Positions 17,661 to 25,490 of a stretch of DNA of 64,000 bases are shown here, one piece after another. The notes below the pieces were generated by a model. That model saw only the letters and a list, made by a program, of their open reading frames with translations, was not told the DNA's origin and searched no databases. The stretch comes from Bordetella petrii (lineage in GTDB: Bacteria > Pseudomonadota > Gammaproteobacteria > Burkholderiales > Burkholderiaceae_B), in the NCBI RefSeq assembly GCF_017356245.1, contig NZ_JAFMZZ010000004.1, positions 408,285 to 472,284 of the forward strand, in the 5' to 3' direction. Numbering within the stretch: the first letter of the stretch is position 1; each line of letters starts with the position of its first letter. Position numbers and translations under genes: made by a program.

Positions 17661-18607
17661 ATCACCGCATGAACATATCAAAGCATTATCAGTGGATTCT
17701 GTGGGCCGTGCTGTTGAGCATGCCGTACTGGATCACGGCCCTGGGCGGATATACCGACCTTGCCACACGCCTGCTCGTCATCGGGCTGGCGGCCATGGCA
17801 ACCAACCTGCTGGTCGGCCATACCGGAGTCAATTCGTTCGGCCATGCCGCCTACTTCGGCCTGGGCGCGTACGCCACGGGCCTGACCCTGAAGTACCTGA
17901 TGCCGAGCACGCCCGCGGCCTTCGTCGTGGGCGTCCTGGTCGGCACACTGGGCGGCATGCTGATCGGCGCCCTGATCGTCAGGCTGCGCGGCATTTACTT
18001 CGCGCTGGCCACCATCGCCTTCGGCCAGGTGTTCTACTTCATTGCCTTCCGCTGGAACTCGGTCACCGGCGGGGACAACGGCCTGCGCGGTTTCCACCGC
18101 CTGGCCATAGACCTGGGCTTCGTGGAATTCGACATCACGTCCAGCCTGGCCTTTTACTACGTCGCGCTGGCCGTCCTGGCGCTGTGCGCGTATGCCATGG
18201 CCACCATCCTGCGGTCTCCGTTCGGGCATACGCTGCAGGCCATCCGCGAAAACGAACGGCGTGCGCAGTTCCTGAGCATTCCGGTCAACCGCCACATCTG
18301 GATCGCCTACACCATCTCGTGCTTCTTCGTGTCGGTGGCGGGCTCGCTGTACGCCCTGCTGAACAACTTCGCCAGCCCCCACGACCTGTACTGGACGCAG
18401 TCGGGCGACTTCGTGCTCATGGCGGTCATCGGCGGCATGCGTTCTTTCTGGGGCCCGCTGCTCGGGGCCGCCATCTTCGTGCTGGCGCAGGACTACCTTT
18501 CCGGCGTTACGCAAGACTGGATGTTCTTCATCGGGATGATCTTCGTGCTGGTCGTGCTGCTTATTCCCCGCGGTATCGCCGGACTTTTCCAGCGGAGGGC
18601 ACAATGA
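17657..18607 (+). CDS. livM: Branched-chain-type ABC transporter permease LivM
   Basis: A 316-residue permease with the LivM signature (LLVGHTGVNSFGHAAYFGLGAYATGL, GIYFALATIAFGQVFYFIA, LQAIRENERRAQFLSIPVNR). I chose the GTG at 17657 because it overlaps the livH stop (GTGA) and has a ribosome site AGGCGGG 8 bases upstream; the in-frame ATG at 17669 has none. The stop overlaps the ATPase start (ATGA), so translation is coupled along the operon. Confidence 0.88.
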   Translation: MNHRMNISKHYQWILWAVLLSMPYWITALGGYTDLATRLLVIGLAAMATNLLVGHTGVNSFGHAAYFGLGAYATGLTLKYLMPSTPAAFVVGVLVGTLGGMLIGALIVRLRGIYFALATIAFGQVFYFIAFRWNSVTGGDNGLRGFHRLAIDLGFVEFDITSSLAFYYVALAVLALCAYAMATILRSPFGHTLQAIRENERRAQFLSIPVNRHIWIAYTISCFFVSVAGSLYALLNNFASPHDLYWTQSGDFVLMAVIGGMRSFWGPLLGAAIFVLAQDYLSGVTQDWMFFIGMIFVLVVLLIPRGIAGLFQRRAQ

Positions 18608-19362
18608 GCCTGCTCCAGGTCCATAACGTTTCCCAGCATTTCGGCCAGCTGGTGGCGGTGAACGACGTCTCGCTCACCGTCGAACCCGGAGAACTGCACG
18701 CGATCATCGGCCCGAACGGCGCGGGCAAGACCACGTTCTTCAACATGATCAGCGGGTTCTACCGGCCCACGCGAGGCCGCATCGTGTTCGACGGCGCCGA
18801 CGTCACCGACGTGCAGCCACAGAACCGCGTGGCCATGGGCATGGCGCGCACCTTCCAGATTACCGAAGTGTTTCGCGAGCTGACCGTGCGGGAAAACCTG
18901 CGCGTTGCCGTCGAAGTGACGCAAGGCCTGAGGCTGAAGCTGTTTCGTTCGCGGCAACAGGCCCGTGAAACCGAAGACCGCATCGACGAATTGCTGGATT
19001 TGGGCGGGCTGACGGACAAGGCCGAACGCCTGGTCGGCGAACTGTCGCACGGCGACCAGCGTTCGGCGGAAATCATGATGGCGCTTGCATTGAAACCCAA
19101 GCTGCTGCTGCTGGACGAACCGGCGGCGGGCATGGGCAACAAGGAAACCTACGAAACCGCGCTGCTGATACGCAAACTGCACCGCGCGCAAAAGCTGACG
19201 ATCGTGCTGGTTGAACACGACATGCGCGTCATTTTCAACCTGGCCGACCGCATTACGGTGCTGACCGAAGGCGAAGTGCTGGAACAGGGCACACCCGAGC
19301 AGATCGCCGCCAGCGAGAAAGTGCAAGTTGCTTATCTGGGGGAATCACATGAAGGCGCTTGA
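18604..19362 (+). CDS. livG: Liv-type ABC transporter ATP-binding protein LivG
   Basis: A 252-residue ATPase with Walker A GPNGAGKTTFFN, Q-loop region, Walker B LLLLDEPAAGM, and switch His in VLVEHDM. The signature motif reads LSHGDQRS where most members have LSxGxQR, an accepted variant for LivG. It starts 4 bases inside livM and ends 14 bases inside livF. It would form a heterodimer with LivF on the LivHM channel. Confidence 0.9.
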   Translation: MSLLQVHNVSQHFGQLVAVNDVSLTVEPGELHAIIGPNGAGKTTFFNMISGFYRPTRGRIVFDGADVTDVQPQNRVAMGMARTFQITEVFRELTVRENLRVAVEVTQGLRLKLFRSRQQARETEDRIDELLDLGGLTDKAERLVGELSHGDQRSAEIMMALALKPKLLLLDEPAAGMGNKETYETALLIRKLHRAQKLTIVLVEHDMRVIFNLADRITVLTEGEVLEQGTPEQIAASEKVQVAYLGESHEGA

Positions 19363-20074
19363 GGTACAGCAACTGAATACCTTCTACGGCAAAAGCCACA
19401 TCCTTCATGGCATTGATATTGAAGTCAACGAAGGTGAACTGGTCACGCTGCTGGGCCGCAATGGCGCGGGCAAATCCACCACGCTGCGCAGCATCATGGG
19501 GCTGACGCCGGCCCGCGCCGGCCACGTGAAAATATTCGGCACCGATTCCACGCACCTGCCGCCGTTTCGCATCGCCGGCCTGGGCGTAGGCCTGGTGCCG
19601 GAGGGGCGCCGTGTTTTCTCGAACCTGACCGTTGAAGAAAACCTGAAGGTGCCGGTAGACCGCCCGGGGCCGTGGAATATCGCCCGCGTGTATAAAGCCT
19701 TTCCGCGGCTGGCCGAACGCAAGGGCCACAAGGGCGGGCAGCTATCCGGGGGCGAGCAGGAAATGCTGTCCATCGCCCGCGTCCTGCTGCTTAACCCCAG
19801 GCTGCTGATGCTGGACGAGCCATCCCAGGGCCTGGCGCCGCTGATCGTGCAGAACGTATTCGACATTATTGTGGCCGCGCGCAACGAAGGCGCGGCGGTG
19901 CTGCTGATCGAACAGAACGTGCGGGCTGCAATTGGGGTGGCCGATCGTGCCTATGTGCTGGACCGGGGGACTATTACGTATAGCGGCGTTGCGTCGGAGT
20001 TTGGGAAGGACGAGCAGCGCGTGCAGGAATTGGCGGGGGCTAGTGCGCAGAAATGGGAGTTTCCGGAGGATTGA
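19349..20074 (+). CDS. livF: Liv-type ABC transporter ATP-binding protein LivF
   Basis: A 241-residue ATPase: Walker A GRNGAGKSTTLR, the LivF-typical ARAGHVKIFG and GLGVGLVPEGRRVFSNLTVEENL, signature LSGGEQEM, Walker B LLMLDEPSQGLAP and LIEQNV. The start ATG at 19349, preceded by GGGGGAA, lies inside the end of livG. It is the last gene of the transporter operon; just after it the base composition changes. Confidence 0.92.
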   Translation: MKALEVQQLNTFYGKSHILHGIDIEVNEGELVTLLGRNGAGKSTTLRSIMGLTPARAGHVKIFGTDSTHLPPFRIAGLGVGLVPEGRRVFSNLTVEENLKVPVDRPGPWNIARVYKAFPRLAERKGHKGGQLSGGEQEMLSIARVLLLNPRLLMLDEPSQGLAPLIVQNVFDIIVAARNEGAAVLLIEQNVRAAIGVADRAYVLDRGTITYSGVASEFGKDEQRVQELAGASAQKWEFPED

Positions 20075-20221
20075 TTGGGGTGGGGTGGTGGAGGCCGGTT
20101 GGGTCGGAGACTGTCATTCGCGAGTGTCTGCTGTCGACCCTGAACGGACATCATATTCGACGATAACCATATCTGGGGAGCGCCTTGGGATCGCTGAAAT
20201 TACAGTTTGAGACAGCCCTCC

Positions 20222-20506
20222 TCAATCGACAACTCCAAGATCCTTAGCAATAGCTTCACGTAATGCGCTTACTTCCGGACTGCTCAGAATCAACTCAATT
20301 GCAGCAATAAACTCGAGGTACACGACATCGATCTTTTCCGGCTCGTATGTGAATTTTGAAGATTGGTCTTCTTCGAAAGTGTCCGGGTTGAAGCCGATAG
20401 TTGGAATCCCATCTGGCAGTCCTAGTCCTATCGAATCACGCGCCTCATGCGCCCCAGCTCGTGGAGTTTCACTTCGGAAAGGTTGCCCTTCGGCATCGGA
20501 TCGCAT
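20222..20506 (-). CDS. Small hypothetical protein at the island edge
   Basis: A 94-residue reading frame. The last two thirds (GLPDGIPTIGFNPDTFEED...IDVVYLEFIAAIELILSSPEVSALREAIAKDLGVVD) look protein-like, acidic and helical, while the first about 25 residues overlap the broken YagU gene in another frame and look like chance coding. It may be the 3' remnant of a gene joined to YagU by a recombination, or a short real gene with an internal start. I do not recognise it. Confidence 0.4.
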   Translation of the reverse strand: MRSDAEGQPFRSETPRAGAHEARDSIGLGLPDGIPTIGFNPDTFEEDQSSKFTYEPEKIDVVYLEFIAAIELILSSPEVSALREAIAKDLGVVD

Positions 20507-20780
20507 AGACCACGACGATAACCAGCGAAAACAGGATGTGGAATCCGTTGCCGCCCCAGTTCACCGCGGTCTGGTTGAACACGTAATTCACCGATGCCGC
20601 ATCGATGCCCATCATGTCGAGCAGCCCTATCCGCGGCTGCACCGCCGTGGGCGGCCGGGGCGGAAGCACGGTTTCGACGCTGGACTTGACCAGGGCAGAG
20701 ACAAAACCGGCGACGATACCCACGCCAACCAGGGCACCCAGCGTGCTTTTACAGGGCTGAAGCGTGTCCGATGCCTGCAC
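20469..20780 (-). pseudogene. Truncated YagU-family (DUF1440) inner-membrane protein
   Basis: From a GTG at 20780 (AAGGA 8 bases upstream) the frame gives 103 residues that resemble the first half of E. coli YagU: GALVGVGIVAGFVSALVKSSVETVLPPRPP, then VNYVFNQTAVNWGGNGFHILFSLVIVVVYA. Full family members are about 170-200 residues; here the frame ends at ATFPK soon after the second membrane helix and the rest is missing. The break falls where the sequence becomes A+T-rich, which suggests an insertion or deletion at the island boundary. It may still make a short membrane protein. Confidence 0.65.
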
Positions 20781-21174
20781 AGTAAATTCCTTTAAGAAAG
20801 AATCCGGGCTGGTGACCCGACACAAAGACTTCGGTTCCTGGATGCTGCCTTGGCTGTATTGGATAGGCCTGCGGCGTGATCGGGGTGGAAGTGTCCTCCC
20901 ATCGCCGGCGCCTGGGCTAAATCGATATCGAGACGTCAAAATCGAAATCCCCAAGAAAAATCAGTACATTAACCCGAATCGATTAAGCAGAAGAAAGGCG
21001 GGTTTTTGCTACGGCCACAGTCAATGACCAGCTCTGGTTAAGTTTTCCCCACATGTCATCGGCCCACAGCATCGACAGGTAACCCCAACGCGGCTCGGCT
21101 CGCAAAAGTAGAGGTTTAATCTCCAACTATGACCGATAAGTGCTGCGACCAATATAGATTAGAAGGAAGAATCG
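20781..21174. other. Gene-poor stretch before the nucleotide-enzyme operon
   Basis: About 390 bases with no convincing gene on either strand; short frames here have no recognisable features. Close to its right end a TATAGA hexamer at 21153-21158 with ATGACC 18 bases upstream (21129-21134) could be a promoter for the operon that starts at 21175, and AGAAGGAAG at 21161-21169 is its ribosome site. I see no tRNA, integrase or clear direct repeat. Confidence 0.4.
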
Positions 21175-21621
21175 ATGACCGATCAGCGCCTCGCTAATAA
21201 ATTTGCTGGACTAGATGATGCACATACCCGCTTTGTTCTGATGCACAGAACTCTGGGGCTTCCAGTTCTGCACCACCCTCGCCCTCTTGGAATAATCAGA
21301 ACTAAGGCCCGTGCAAAGTGGATGCAATCTGAAATCGACGAGCTACGTCGAGCGGTAGATATTGTCGACCAAGTTGACGCGTTAATGGACATCCTATGTC
21401 ACGTGATGGGAGCGTTGGTGGAAATGGGGGTACGTCCTGGAGTGCCCATGACGTTAGTTTATGAAAGCAATCTGGCAAAATTGTGGCCGGATGGTGTTGC
21501 CCGACTCGATGTCGATGGGAAGTTGTTAAAGCCGCCAAATTGGGAGGGGCCGGAGAAAGCAATACAGCGCTGGCTGTCGGAATTAGGACTAAAGACGGCG
21601 GTGGACGAGGGAAACCCCTGA
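21175..21621 (+). CDS. MazG/HisE-like nucleoside triphosphate pyrophosphohydrolase
   Basis: A 148-residue all-alpha NTP pyrophosphohydrolase-superfamily protein. The metal-binding motif appears as E53-x2-E56 (MQSEIDELRRA) and D68-x3-D72 (QVDALMDILCH). The C-terminal part, ESNLAKLWPDGVARLDVDGKLLKPPNWEGPE, is characteristic of the phage-type HisE/MazG-like group, which follows the pattern SNMAK..DG..dGKv.KP..W. Such enzymes cut (d)NTPs to (d)NMP and PPi; MazZ of Z-DNA phages is of this superfamily and makes dGMP from dGTP. It is the first gene of an A+T-rich operon with two kinase domains and a PurZ-like synthetase, which fits a supply of (d)NMP. Substrate is inference. Confidence 0.8.
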   Translation: MTDQRLANKFAGLDDAHTRFVLMHRTLGLPVLHHPRPLGIIRTKARAKWMQSEIDELRRAVDIVDQVDALMDILCHVMGALVEMGVRPGVPMTLVYESNLAKLWPDGVARLDVDGKLLKPPNWEGPEKAIQRWLSELGLKTAVDEGNP

Positions 21622-21658
21622 TTAGCATATGTAACCGATATGTTCTACATTTTGCTGC

Positions 21659-22279
21659 ATGGTTACCTTAGCCCGTTCGGACAAGCGGTTGCTTTTGCTC
21701 AGTGGTGCGGTAGCGGGAGGCAAAACCTCCATAGCTAACGCGCTGCTGAGCACCCATGGATTTCGCAAGATCAATACCAGTGCCCACCTTAGCGCGCTCG
21801 CCTCGGCCCAAGCACTCCCCATTGAGCGAACCGCTTTACAGAATTTGGGTGACATGCTCGATGTGCAGACCGATTACCGCTGGCCGGTAACGGTAGCCTT
21901 AGAACAGATCCACGAAGCCCAGAGCAACGCGCTGTATTGGCTACTTGATGCAGTAAGAAAGCCGCAACAGGCAGCACAATTCCGAACTGCTTTCGTTCAT
22001 GTACTACACGTGCATGTCATCGCATCTGAAGAAATTCTGCGCAGGCGCTTCGCACAGCGCCAGACCGTAGATCAAGGATTAGACGCAAGTATCAACTATG
22101 AGGCGGTAGTGTGCCATCCGAACGAGGTGGCATCGCGGGCGCTCGGCTCCATTGCAGACGTCATCTATGACTCGGGAAACAAATCTGCAGAAATTATTGC
22201 TGAAGACATTTTCAAGATAATCCAAGGACTACACCATGGACCAAGTAGTGTTGATCAGCGGGCACCTCGGCGCTGGTAA
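21659..22279 (+). CDS. P-loop nucleotide kinase-like protein
   Basis: A 206-residue P-loop protein with Walker A GAVAGGKT (16-23) and the layout of small nucleoside monophosphate or dephospho-CoA kinases. It is clearly paralogous to the N-terminal domain of the next gene: ALQNLGDMLDVQTDYRW against SLQELGDILDRETDDAW, LDAVRKPQQAAQFR against VDSVRTRKQLEHFR, and HVHVIASEEILRRRFAQRQ against HVHLYGQTVALRKRFHERQ. The shared RRF/KRF-x3-RQ segment is a likely lid with Arg residues. The last about 14 residues overlap the next gene. It may phosphorylate the product nucleotide or work as partner of the fused kinase; substrate unknown. Confidence 0.75.
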   Translation: MVTLARSDKRLLLLSGAVAGGKTSIANALLSTHGFRKINTSAHLSALASAQALPIERTALQNLGDMLDVQTDYRWPVTVALEQIHEAQSNALYWLLDAVRKPQQAAQFRTAFVHVLHVHVIASEEILRRRFAQRQTVDQGLDASINYEAVVCHPNEVASRALGSIADVIYDSGNKSAEIIAEDIFKIIQGLHHGPSSVDQRAPRRW

Positions 22280-23909
22280 AAGCGGGCTAGCCCGGATACT
22301 GGAGTCCGAGTTTGATTATCTTCGCTTTAGTAGCAGTGAGTTCTTAAGACAGGAGGCCACACGACGAGGCAGGGCATTGGACCGAAAATCGCTGCAAGAG
22401 CTCGGCGACATATTAGACCGGGAGACCGACGACGCTTGGCTCTATCGAGCGGTATGCAAGATGGCGCAATCGCAGAGGAATAGCTTACTGCGAATAGTGG
22501 TCGACAGCGTGCGGACTCGCAAACAACTTGAGCATTTCCGCCAAGACCACGCCCTGCCATGTGTACATGTCCATCTCTATGGCCAAACCGTCGCATTACG
22601 TAAGCGATTTCACGAACGCCAAGACCGAGACGCGGCACCGGACTATGTGGAAGCCGATTTAATCAAGAGCGAGAAGGATATCGAGGGTTTCAAGGGTGAC
22701 GCAGACCTCCGCGTCAACACCACGAAAAACGACAATCGAGACACAATTGCTCGGGTCGCCGCTAGCTTAGGGTTGTTTTCTGCCCCCGACGTGCGTTGCG
22801 TGGACGTGCTGGTTGGCGGGCAGTATGGAAGCGAAGGGAAAGGGCATGTTGTCGCCTATCTCGCCAAGGAGTACGACGTGTTGGTACGTGTTGGCGGCCC
22901 CAATGCTGGTCACACGGTTTTGGGACCCAGAGGACAATACACATACCACCACCTTCCATCCGGCTCTATGGATGTGAATGCCAAGTTGCTGCTTGGGCCT
23001 GGAATGACGATGTTCGTTCCAGACCTGCTAAAAGAGATTGCGGACTGTGGAGTTCAGCCTGACCGCTTGTTCATCGATCCGCACGCGATGATCATCGAAC
23101 AGGCGGATAAGGAAGCAGAGGCACGTGTGAAAAGCGCGATCGCATCGACTGCTAGTGGAAGCGGAGCCGCCGCGGCGCGCCGGATCAATGACCGGGGTTT
23201 GACGACAGTAAGACTTGCTAAAGACGTTCCGGAACTCGCGCCGTACGTTGGCGAGAAGGAACCATATCGCGGCTCGACGATGCGTCAGCTAGAAATTGCC
23301 TACCGCAAGCGCCAGTCGGTCTTGTTGGAGGGCACACAGGGTAGTGGGCTCAGCATTTTCCATGGCAGCTATCCCCATGTAACCTCGCGAGATACGAACG
23401 TCGCAGGTTGTCTGGCAGAGGCGGGCATATCGCCTAATCGAGTGCGCCGAGTACTTATGGTAGTGCGCCCTACACCCATTCGAGTGGGAGACCCCGATGG
23501 CGATCAGAATGCCACGTCAGGTCGTTTGAAGCACCAGACAAGCTTCCGCGAAATCGCAGACGAAGTTGAGCTAGACGCGGAGGAAATGGAAAAAAACGAA
23601 AAGACCTCAACGACCCGGCGCAACAGGCGAGTCGGATGGTTTGAATGGGAACAATTTCGCCAAGCCTGCGCATTAAATGCGCCGACCGATATAGTGCTAG
23701 CGTTCGCAGACTACTTACACGGGAAAAATCGTGATGCGAGGAGATTCGAACAACTATCCGCCAAAACTATCAATTTTGTCGAGGAACTAGAGCGCGTAGC
23801 CCAGGCTCCAGTCTCACTTATCAACACACGCTTTCCACGTGGGCCCGATGCAGAGGGCGATATCCGAACAATTATTGATCGAAGAAACTGGACGGCACGA
23901 GTCTCCTGA
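22236..23909 (+). CDS. Fusion of P-loop nucleotide kinase and PurZ-like adenylosuccinate synthetase domain
   Basis: A 557-residue two-domain protein. Residues 1-185 are a P-loop kinase (Walker A GHLGAGKS, 9-16). Residues 186-557 are adenylosuccinate-synthetase-like: VGGQYGSEGKGH (194-204), GGPNAGHTV (220-228, H226 equals the catalytic His41 of E. coli PurA), LLEGTQGSGLSIFHGSYPHVTSRDTN (363-388), RRNRRVGWFEW (461-471) and LINTRFPRG (528-536). The PurA base Asp13 (QWGDEGKGK) is Ser here (S199), and the domain is about 370 residues against about 430 in PurA. Both traits recall phage PurZ, which joins dGMP and aspartate on the way to 2-aminoadenine. The start at 22236 (AAGGA 7 bases upstream) overlaps the previous gene by 44 bases. 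Confidence 0.85.
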   Translation: MDQVVLISGHLGAGKSGLARILESEFDYLRFSSSEFLRQEATRRGRALDRKSLQELGDILDRETDDAWLYRAVCKMAQSQRNSLLRIVVDSVRTRKQLEHFRQDHALPCVHVHLYGQTVALRKRFHERQDRDAAPDYVEADLIKSEKDIEGFKGDADLRVNTTKNDNRDTIARVAASLGLFSAPDVRCVDVLVGGQYGSEGKGHVVAYLAKEYDVLVRVGGPNAGHTVLGPRGQYTYHHLPSGSMDVNAKLLLGPGMTMFVPDLLKEIADCGVQPDRLFIDPHAMIIEQADKEAEARVKSAIASTASGSGAAAARRINDRGLTTVRLAKDVPELAPYVGEKEPYRGSTMRQLEIAYRKRQSVLLEGTQGSGLSIFHGSYPHVTSRDTNVAGCLAEAGISPNRVRRVLMVVRPTPIRVGDPDGDQNATSGRLKHQTSFREIADEVELDAEEMEKNEKTSTTRRNRRVGWFEWEQFRQACALNAPTDIVLAFADYLHGKNRDARRFEQLSAKTINFVEELERVAQAPVSLINTRFPRGPDAEGDIRTIIDRRNWTARVS

Positions 23910-23914
23910 CCGCC

Positions 23915-24565
23915 ATGCAAATACAAGATTTCATCGCGCGATACCCCAAACTTTATCATATGGCGGAGCCCGGTAGCTGGCCTAGCATCCGCGAACGCGG
24001 ACTATTGTCGACTACGGCCAGTCTGGACCAGTCAATAGTCACTACAGATCTGCGGACGCAGATCGAAAGCGCACGGCGACCTCAAAAAGTCGTTGTCAAT
24101 TTGCGTGATGGGACGAACTTGGTGCTGCGCGACCAGAAGCCAATGAGTGATGCTCGTTTAACAAGTTGCTTGCTGGACGGGATTACGCCAAAGGAATGGT
24201 ACGAATTCATAAACCGAAAGACATTCTTCTGGGCAACACAAACACGCTTGATCACGCTGCTTGAAGCTTATGCTGAAAGCGAACACGACATCCTCATAGT
24301 AGATACCGCGTCGCTCGTCGCAGCTCACGAGGCGCGTATTTCGCTATGCCATATGAATTCAGGCAATACAACACCCTGGGCACATCCCCGTAACTACGAA
24401 GTTTTTAAAACAATTGCCTCTTACCCGGCCACGCCACGTGGACGCCCGCACAAAGAAGTGGCCGAGGTAGTGGTCGACTACGCTGTACCAGATATTCATT
24501 GTCATGTGACTGCTGTGTGCCGCATGCGGGGTGCTAGGGTAACAAGCAAGATGCCATATGACTAA
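23915..24565 (+). CDS. DUF7002-family protein, possibly ADP-ribosyltransferase-like
   Basis: A 216-residue protein, 5 bases after the fusion gene. The N-terminal KLYHMAEPGSWPSIRERGLLSTTASLD (H15) and the middle FINRKTFFWATQTRLITLLEAY...DILIVDTASLV fit DUF7002. The YHMAxxxxWPSIRExGLLS pattern resembles the opening (H/R)-containing strand-helix of DarT and other ADP-ribosyltransferase folds, where 'YHIT...nlpsIl..GLls' is seen; an acidic residue near the C-terminus (KEVAEVVVDY) could be the catalytic Glu. The relation to ART enzymes is inference. In this operon it could be a toxin, an effector or a base/nucleotide-modifying enzyme. Confidence 0.65.
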   Translation: MQIQDFIARYPKLYHMAEPGSWPSIRERGLLSTTASLDQSIVTTDLRTQIESARRPQKVVVNLRDGTNLVLRDQKPMSDARLTSCLLDGITPKEWYEFINRKTFFWATQTRLITLLEAYAESEHDILIVDTASLVAAHEARISLCHMNSGNTTPWAHPRNYEVFKTIASYPATPRGRPHKEVAEVVVDYAVPDIHCHVTAVCRMRGARVTSKMPYD

Positions 24566-24819
24566 ACTGACAAACCCTGAATTACCTCCGGTTTTGCAGC
24601 TCCTTTCAGCGAAGTGCAAGTCACGCTGCACGACGTGCATCCTGACAAAGAGCCCTCTGTCCTTGAATGCTTGACTTATGAGAAGGACGGCACTCGGGGC
24701 TTAACCTCACGAAAATTGGCCTTGACGAGAAATTCCCCCGAAATCGAGCCATTCTTCGAGACATTGAATCGGCGTCACACAGGTACGCTGACTGCTCGAA
24801 TACCTTACACCGCCGCCCA
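24566..24819 (+). other. Unresolved or degraded coding stretch
   Basis: An ATG at 24558 overlaps the DUF7002 stop and opens only 38 codons (MTKLTNPELPPVLQLLSAKCK...). Another frame (open from 24581, GTG at 24614) reads VTLHDVHPDKEPSVLECLTYEKDGTRGL onward as far as ETLNRRHTG, which looks protein-like, before it runs into the next gene. One gene broken by a frameshift would explain both, but I cannot show it. Confidence 0.3.
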
Positions 24820-25344
24820 ATGCTTCGAAATTGCCTTATTTGTCTACTCTGCGCTACCTTACTCCCTGGCTGTATGTCCACGCAGCAACGTGAAGCGCTC
24901 TACTGGGAAGATTGGGCACTAGCAGAGGCGCAGGCGGGACGAATGTCGCCGAGCAACTATTACCAAGGAATTTATGATCGATTGAGTGCGATGCCGCAGA
25001 TGGACGGTTCAAAACTGACTCTTGATTTGTTGATTCACGCTATTGATATCTCAAAGAAATTCGAAGCGGGCCAAATTTCGCTAACGGATTATTCGACCTA
25101 TATTGTGGAGCTACAAAGTGCCATTGCGTTAGTCCAGCGAGCAGTTCGCCAGCGGCGCAAGGCCGCAGCCTTGGCCGCCTACGATGAAATTCTGAATACG
25201 CTCGCCGCGTACGGCCTGGCTGAGAGCATTGCAGCCACTGCTCACGCCTCGACGTTTACCCTATCACCGCCCCTGCAAACCGGATGCATGTCCACACCGG
25301 CGCTGTATGGCACCAGTATCACCACTTCGTGTACTACACAGTAA
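24820..25344 (+). CDS. Small lipoprotein, unknown function
   Basis: A 174-residue protein with a short lipoprotein signal, MLRNCLICLLCATLLPGC, lipobox LLPGC with Cys18. The mature part is helical (EALYWEDWALAEAQAGRMSPSNYYQGIYDRL; IVELQSAIALVQRAVRQRRKAAALAAYDEI), followed by a Thr/Ser-rich tail. I recognise no domain. Base composition is as A+T-rich as the island around it. It is in the same direction as the nucleotide-enzyme operon but about 250 bases behind it, so co-transcription is uncertain. Confidence 0.7.
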   Translation: MLRNCLICLLCATLLPGCMSTQQREALYWEDWALAEAQAGRMSPSNYYQGIYDRLSAMPQMDGSKLTLDLLIHAIDISKKFEAGQISLTDYSTYIVELQSAIALVQRAVRQRRKAAALAAYDEILNTLAAYGLAESIAATAHASTFTLSPPLQTGCMSTPALYGTSITTSCTTQ

Positions 25345-25490
25345 CGGTGAGTCCATACCGATTCGACCTAGCGCCCCGTATCACACATATATCGTGGCAG
25401 ATCAAGGACTTCGGCCACCGTGGTTCATCCCCGTTTAACTGCCATAACGCTTTCAAGCGCCATTCAGTCTGCCTCTCGAGCCTAAATCTA

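Noticed and set aside
20764..21027. Open frame opposite the truncated YagU gene
   Set aside because: No domain, no ribosome site, and unlikely composition.
22750..23909. Housekeeping adenylosuccinate synthetase (purA)
   Set aside because: Fused to a kinase, about 60 residues shorter, A+T-rich, and has Ser at the catalytic Asp, so it is not the normal chromosomal PurA.
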